Shown: piece after piece, positions 6,042-9,385 of the stretch
How positions within the stretch are numbered: position 1 is the stretch's first letter
How the letters are laid out: every line of letters starts with the position of its first letter
From: Ferruginibacter sp.
Lineage (GTDB): Bacteria; Bacteroidota; Bacteroidia; Chitinophagales; Chitinophagaceae
Assembly: GCA_030831725.1 (NCBI GenBank)
Contig: JAURKN010000151.1
Coordinates: 1-9,385, forward strand
Direction: 5' to 3'
DNA: 9,385 nucleotides
The notes under the pieces: model-generated
Database searches by the model: none
Seen by the model: the letters and a program-made list of their open reading frames with translations, nothing else
Told to the model about the DNA's origin: nothing
Translations under genes and position numbers: made by a program

Positions 6042-6932
6042 ATGCAAAAAGGAAATGCCGAAAAATGGATTTTATTCCTTCTGCTTTCCTTTATCTGGGG
6101 CAGCAGTTTCATTTTGATGAAAACAGGCATGGAAAAGCTGAATGCCTGGCAGGTGGCTTCATTGAGAATTTTCGTGTCTGGACTGGTATTGTTGCCTTTG
6201 GCATTAAAAAATTTCAAGAAGATTCCGCCATCCAAAATCGGATTGGTTTTTTTGTCAGGTGCTCTTGGTAGCCTTTTTCCCGCTTATCTATTCTGTTTGG
6301 CGGAACAGAAATTCGACAGCGCCTTGGCCGGTGCGCTTAACGCCATGACTCCCGTTTTTACCTTAATATCTGGCATTTTGTTCTTCAGTCTCAAAACAGA
6401 ACCCAGAAAAATCATCGGCGTGTTGATTGCTTTTTCAGGGACTGCCTTGCTTTTTTTAAGTAAAAACAGCTTCGCTCTGAATACAGAGATGGGGTACGGA
6501 GGATTCATTTTGATCGCAACTTTGTGTTATGGCATCAATGTGAACCTGGTACAAAAGCATCTAAAAGAAATCGCATCCATCGACATTGTTTCCATGGCCT
6601 TGAGTTTGTGCGCCTTGCCTGCGATGATTTTGTTGATTTTTTCCGGATTTTTTCAATTGGATTTCAACAGTAAACCCGTGATGCTTTCCATAGGGTATTC
6701 CGTGATTTTAGGAGCGGCAGGTACTTCTTTGGCCAGCATTCTGTTTTACCGCCTGATCAAGCAGGCAGGCTCTGTTTTTGCATCCACAGTTACGTATGGG
6801 ATACCTTTTGTAGCCCTGGGTTGGGGTTTTGTCTATGGGGAAACCATAGGCTGGCTACAGATTTTGGGTTTGATGGTCATTTTGGGTGGGGTTTATCTGG
6901 CAAATACGAATTCATCCTTCAAAAAACGCTAA
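6042..6932 (+). CDS. EamA-family (DMT superfamily) transporter
   Basis: An inner-membrane protein with ten predicted transmembrane helices in two EamA repeats. Landmarks are WILFLLLSFIWGSSFILMK at the first helix, ALAGALNAMTPVFTLISGI at the end of repeat one, and SVFASTVTYGIPFVALGWGFVYGE near the end of repeat two, finishing with a short basic tail (SSFKKR). DMT carriers export or exchange small metabolites such as amino acids and nucleotide-like solutes; the substrate cannot be read from sequence. I prefer the ATG at 6042 (296 aa), because it places the N terminus about 10 residues before TM1. An in-frame ATG at 5991 would add 17 residues that do not resemble the family and would leave only 35 bp to mscL. 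It is divergent from mscL and followed by atpD after 83 bp. Confidence 0.88.
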   Translation: MQKGNAEKWILFLLLSFIWGSSFILMKTGMEKLNAWQVASLRIFVSGLVLLPLALKNFKKIPPSKIGLVFLSGALGSLFPAYLFCLAEQKFDSALAGALNAMTPVFTLISGILFFSLKTEPRKIIGVLIAFSGTALLFLSKNSFALNTEMGYGGFILIATLCYGINVNLVQKHLKEIASIDIVSMALSLCALPAMILLIFSGFFQLDFNSKPVMLSIGYSVILGAAGTSLASILFYRLIKQAGSVFASTVTYGIPFVALGWGFVYGETIGWLQILGLMVILGGVYLANTNSSFKKR

Positions 6933-6946
6933 AAAAATCAGATTAC

Positions 6947-6979
6947 TTTGCTGAAATCGGCGAGCAACCCTTACCTTTG
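6947..6979 (+). promoter_or_regulatory. Promoter for atpD-atpC (Bacteroidota type)
   Basis: TTTG at 6947-6950, a 21-bp spacer, then TACCTTTG at 6972-6979, an exact match to the TAnnTTTG -7 box. Spacing and both elements fit the primary-sigma promoter known from Flavobacterium and Bacteroides. Transcription should begin near 6985-6987, giving a leader of about 30 nt before the atpD ATG at 7016. This is the best-formed promoter in the window. Confidence 0.65.
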
Positions 6980-7015
6980 CGCCCGATTCAATACATCATT
7001 TACCAACAATAGATT

Positions 7016-8521
7016 ATGGCAAATACAGGTAAAATAAAATCAGTAATCGGTGCGGTAGTCGACGTTCAGTTCGACAAAAACTCCAAACTGCCCGAAATCA
7101 TGAACGCCCTTGAATTGAAAAGAGCCAATGGTGACACCCTGGTTCTTGAAGTTCAGCAGCATCTCGGAGAAGATAGCGTGAGAACCATCGCTATGGACGG
7201 AACAGAAGGACTTGTTCGCGGTACTGCGGTAGTGGATACGGGAAGACCCATCACCATGCCTATCGGCGAGGGTATCAAAGGACGACTGTTCAATGTGACC
7301 GGTGATGCGATCGACGGATTGCCTCAAGTTAGCAAAGAGGGAGGACGTGCGATTCACGCCAAGCCACCATTATTCGAAAACCTAAGTACAGCGTCTGAAG
7401 TACTTTATACCGGTATCAAAGTAATCGATTTGATCGAGCCTTATGCAAAAGGAGGAAAAATCGGATTGTTCGGAGGTGCGGGAGTAGGTAAAACCGTATT
7501 GATTCAGGAGCTCATCAATAATATTGCAAAAGCATATAGCGGGTTATCGGTATTTGCTGGAGTGGGGGAAAGAACCCGTGAGGGAAATGATCTGATGCGT
7601 GAGATGATTGAAGCCGGAATCATGAACTACGGCGATAAATTCAAACACAGCATGGAAGAAGGTGGCTGGGATTTGAGCGCTGTGAACATGGAAGGATTAA
7701 AAGATTCAAAAGCGACATTCGTATTTGGTCAGATGAACGAACCACCAGGAGCACGTGCTCGTGTGGCATTGAGCGGACTGACCATTGCTGAATATTTCCG
7801 TGATGGAGAAGGCGACGGACAAGGAAAAGATATCCTTTTCTTCGTAGACAACATCTTCCGTTTCACCCAGGCAGGATCTGAGGTATCGGCCTTGTTGGGA
7901 CGTATGCCAAGTGCGGTTGGATATCAGCCAACGTTGGCTACGGAGATGGGATTAATGCAAGAGCGTATCACATCTACCAAAAACGGATCAATCACTTCCG
8001 TACAGGCGGTATACGTGCCTGCGGATGATCTTACCGATCCGGCACCGGCAACTACTTTCGCTCACTTGGATGCTACAACGGTATTGAGTCGTAAGATTGC
8101 GGATTTGGGTATCTATCCTGCGGTGGATCCTTTGGATTCAACATCACGTATTCTTACTCCTGCTATTGTAGGTGAAGCGCATTATAACACAGCAAACAGA
8201 GTGAAGTTGATCCTTCAGCGTTATAAGGAATTGCAGGACATCATTGCGATTCTTGGTTTGGATGAATTGAGTGATGAAGATAAACTGGTTGTATCACGTG
8301 CACGTAAAGTACAGCGTTTCTTGAGTCAGCCGTTCTTCGTAGCTGAGCAGTTCACCGGTTTGAAAGGAGTGCTTGTTCCTATCGAAGAAACCATCCGCGG
8401 ATTCAACGCGATCATGGATGGAGAAGTGGATGAATATCCAGAAGCAGCATTCAACCTGGTTGGTACTTTGGATGACGCTATTGAAAAAGGTAAGAAATTG
8501 ATGGCTGCAGCGAGTGCATAA
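7016..8521 (+). CDS. atpD: F1Fo ATP synthase subunit beta
   Basis: The catalytic subunit of the F1 sector, which makes ATP from ADP and phosphate with energy from the ion gradient. The 501 residues include an N-terminal beta-barrel (1-80), the Walker A P-loop GGAGVGKT (153-160), the catalytic-glutamate region GERTREGND (184-192), the Walker B strand ILFFVDNIF (273-281), and the DELSDEDK segment (the DELSEED lever region) near the C-terminal helical domain. A segment around 205-232 (DKFKHSMEEGGWDLSAVNMEG) is an insertion typical of Bacteroidota beta subunits and explains why the protein is longer than the ~460 residues of E. coli. The ATG at 7016 gives the standard start. It has its own promoter and is followed by atpC after a 114-bp repeat-bearing spacer; no other atp gene is present. 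Confidence 0.99.
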   Translation: MANTGKIKSVIGAVVDVQFDKNSKLPEIMNALELKRANGDTLVLEVQQHLGEDSVRTIAMDGTEGLVRGTAVVDTGRPITMPIGEGIKGRLFNVTGDAIDGLPQVSKEGGRAIHAKPPLFENLSTASEVLYTGIKVIDLIEPYAKGGKIGLFGGAGVGKTVLIQELINNIAKAYSGLSVFAGVGERTREGNDLMREMIEAGIMNYGDKFKHSMEEGGWDLSAVNMEGLKDSKATFVFGQMNEPPGARARVALSGLTIAEYFRDGEGDGQGKDILFFVDNIFRFTQAGSEVSALLGRMPSAVGYQPTLATEMGLMQERITSTKNGSITSVQAVYVPADDLTDPAPATTFAHLDATTVLSRKIADLGIYPAVDPLDSTSRILTPAIVGEAHYNTANRVKLILQRYKELQDIIAILGLDELSDEDKLVVSRARKVQRFLSQPFFVAEQFTGLKGVLVPIEETIRGFNAIMDGEVDEYPEAAFNLVGTLDDAIEKGKKLMAAASA

Positions 8522-8635
8522 AATGTTTGGTGTTTAAGGTTTGGAGTTAAAGGTTTATTCATTGGATTTTGCATCAAACGCCAAACACCAAACTTCTAAC
8601 AACAAACACCAAACTTCTAACTACAAACAACCAAA
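8522..8635. repeat. Repeat-bearing atpD-atpC spacer: inverted arms and a 21-bp tandem repeat
   Basis: GTTTGGTGTTT (8525-8535) and AAACACCAAAC (8583-8593) form a perfect 11-bp inverted repeat. The right arm begins a tandem with a 21-bp period: unit one 8583-8603, unit two 8604-8624 (one mismatch, AACAAC versus AACTAC), then a partial third unit (8625-8633) running into the atpC start. The CAAAC motif matches the tracts at 3391-3490 and 3660-3730. Because two right-arm copies exist, the left arm could pair with either. No T-tract follows, so it is not an obvious terminator. Confidence 0.8.
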
Positions 8636-8887
8636 ATGAAACTAGAAATACTGACACCTGAGCAAAAGATTTTCACAGGAGATGTATATGGAGTACAGTT
8701 ACCTGGCATACAGGGGTTGTTCGAAGTGCTGGATAAGCACGCGCCGATGGTAAGTGCCCTGAAAGCCGGAACCATGAAGGTTTTGACTGACAAAACCAAT
8801 ACTGCTTCTTATTCCATACAAGGTGGATTCGTTGAAGTGTTGAACAACAAGGCGACAGTTTTGGTGGAAGGTGCCGTACAGAAATAA
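8636..8887 (+). CDS. atpC: F1Fo ATP synthase subunit epsilon (single-domain form)
   Basis: The central-stalk subunit that binds gamma and the c-ring. The 83 residues match the N-terminal beta-sandwich of epsilon: MKLEILTPEQKIFTGDV, LPGIQGLFEVLDKHAPMVSALKAG (22-45), and the end strands GGFVEVLNNKATVLVEGAV. The C-terminal helical hairpin of the ~130-residue E. coli form is absent. The stop is not followed by helical sequence in any frame but by a terminator, so this is the natural short form common in Bacteroidota, not a truncation. Since the missing hairpin is the part that inhibits ATP hydrolysis in other bacteria, this subunit should lack that control. It follows atpD and ends the unit. Confidence 0.96.
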   Translation: MKLEILTPEQKIFTGDVYGVQLPGIQGLFEVLDKHAPMVSALKAGTMKVLTDKTNTASYSIQGGFVEVLNNKATVLVEGAVQK

Positions 8888-8910
8888 GAAAGGAAATCAT
8901 TTTCATACAG

Positions 8911-8933
8911 CCCCGCTTATTGCGGGGTTTTTT
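8911..8933 (+). terminator. Rho-independent terminator after atpC
   Basis: CCCCGC (8911-8916), loop TTATT (8917-8921), GCGGGG (8922-8927), then six T (8928-8933): a perfect 6-bp GC stem followed by a T-tract, 23 bp after the atpC stop. It acts in the + direction only. Confidence 0.93.
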
Positions 8934-8985
8934 ATTGTCGTTGTTTTCTCATTGACATAAGGATTTATTAATCCTGGATTGTTGA

Positions 8986-9218
8986 TCAAAACAATACTAC
9001 AACTTTATAAAAACGCTGATTGTCTTCTGTGATGATCTCCAAATAATATGTTCCTGCAGGCAATTTGTGTTCTGTAATGACGGTTAATCCACTAAGTCCT
9101 TTTCTTACTAAAACTTCTTGTCCTGATGAGGAATACATGACTATATTGAATCCATTGCTGATACCATCGATTGTGAATTGACCCTGTGATGGGTTGGGAT
9201 AAATTTGAATCTTATTGG
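8986..9218 (-). pseudogene. C-terminal T9SS (type A) sorting domain of a secreted/surface protein, cut by an IS
   Basis: The - strand frame ending at the TGA 8988-8986 reads NKIQIYPNPSQGQFTIDG at its beginning, then NIVMYSSSGQEVL, LPAGTYYLEI and a final FYKVVVLF. This is the classic C-terminal signal domain (~75 residues; YPNP box, GxFxI, LPAGxYxLxI) that sends proteins through the type IX system to the outer membrane, where it is cleaved. There is no start codon. Upstream the frame continues only seven codons into the IS-like end and meets a TGA at 9243-9241. The cargo domain that should precede it is missing, so the gene appears to be interrupted about four codons before the sorting domain. 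The rest may lie beyond the insertion, outside the window. It converges with atpC, whose terminator separates them. Confidence 0.85.
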
Positions 9219-9241
9219 TGTAGGCTCCCCTAAAATTCGCT

Positions 9242-9275
9242 CATTTGAAAGTTACTAAAACTGTAACTTTAAATG
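9242..9275. repeat. Stem-loop just before the transposase start
   Basis: CATTTGAAAGTTAC (9242-9255) and GTAACTTTAAATG (9263-9275) pair over 13 bp with one bulged G and a 7-nt loop; the inner 8 bp are perfect. It ends 7 bp before the orfA ATG at 9283. In several IS elements such a structure blocks translation of transposase from transcripts that enter from outside; that role here is inference. Confidence 0.7.
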
Positions 9276-9282
9276 AAGCAAT

Positions 9283-9385
9283 ATGAAAAAATCAAAATTT
9301 ACCGAGACACAAATTATCAAGGCCATTAAAGAGCATGAATCTGGGCGAAAGGCTGAAGATATCTGTCGTGAGTTAGGAATTTCCA
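9283..9385 (+). CDS. IS3-family transposase OrfA, N-terminal part (3' partial)
   Basis: The first 34 residues (MKKSKFTETQIIKAIKEHES, then GRKAEDICRELGIS) match the helix-turn-helix N terminus of IS3-family OrfA proteins, closest in style to the IS407 group, whose members begin M(K/R)KSKFTEEQI and contain a VCR(K/E)LGIS-like turn. OrfA binds the element's ends and, through -1 frameshifting with orfB (the DDE integrase), gives the active transposase. The frame is open to the window edge. The ATG at 9283 is chosen because the alternative ATG at 9273 is in another frame that soon stops. Confidence 0.85.
   Translation, partial: MKKSKFTETQIIKAIKEHESGRKAEDICRELGIS

Larger units (their letters stand above)
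9219..9385 (+). mobile_element. Left end of an IS3-family insertion sequence (partial)
   Basis: The transposase orfA start lies 64 bp from a TG-beginning sequence (TGTAGGCTCCCC, 9219-9230), which is placed and shaped like an IS3-family left terminal inverted repeat (5'-TG...). Exactly here the host reading frame of the T9SS protein breaks off. The right end, the matching inverted repeat and the target duplication are outside the window, so the boundary at 9219 is inferred rather than shown. Confidence 0.65.

Noticed and set aside
8960..8975. AGGATT/AATCCT hairpin downstream of the T9SS fragment
   Set aside because: A/T-rich 6-bp stem without a T-tract on the - strand; not convincing as a terminator.
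9244..9271. orfA promoter (TTTG … TAACTTTA) in the IS left end
   Set aside because: Spacing of only 16 bp, one mismatch in the -7 box, and it coincides with the stem-loop; the resemblance is probably accidental.
1..9385. A new multi-gene system (defence, secretion, biosynthesis)
   Set aside because: Every sizeable ORF with coding character belongs to a known family, mostly housekeeping, and no unexplained gene cluster remains. tRNA or rRNA genes were not seen by eye.

Overview
The window reads as an ordinary chromosomal stretch of a Bacteroidota bacterium, probably environmental and near the Chitinophagales/Saprospirales/Sphingobacteriales side, although nothing here fixes the genus. The evidence is a type IX secretion (T9SS) C-terminal sorting domain, a DUF3078-type envelope protein, a short one-domain ATP synthase epsilon subunit, atpD-atpC standing apart from other atp genes, lack of Shine-Dalgarno sequences before the starts, and promoter -7 boxes of the TAnnTTTG type.

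Layout. (1) Bases 2-487, + strand: the 3' end of a long RelA/SpoT-family (p)ppGpp enzyme. (2) 594-2516, +: dxs, first enzyme of the MEP isoprenoid pathway. (3) 2563-3273, -: a pirin-family bicupin, convergent with dxs. (4) 3274-3731: a 458-bp gene-free region in which two tracts of C/A-rich CAAAC-like repeats flank a GC-rich palindromic block. (5) 3732-5955, -: mscL, then a DUF3078 exported protein, then scpA, closely spaced and probably co-transcribed at least in part; scpA starts with TTG. (6) 6042-6932, +: an EamA/DMT transporter, divergent from mscL. (7) 7016-8887, +: atpD and atpC, with a well-formed Bacteroidota promoter before atpD, a 114-bp repeat-bearing spacer between the genes, and a strong intrinsic terminator after atpC. 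(8) 8986-9385: on the - strand, the C-terminal T9SS sorting domain of a surface or secreted protein, cut off by the left end of an IS3-family (IS407-group-like) insertion sequence whose orfA runs off the right edge of the window.

How it works together. Most genes are housekeeping: stringent response, isoprenoid precursors, chromosome condensation, osmotic safety valve and ATP synthesis. There is no sign of a defence system, biosynthetic cluster or CRISPR array, and I found no new multi-gene system. The less ordinary material is non-coding: the repeat-flanked palindromic block, the same CAAAC motif inside the atpD-atpC spacer, and the IS end with a 13-bp-arm stem-loop next to its transposase start.
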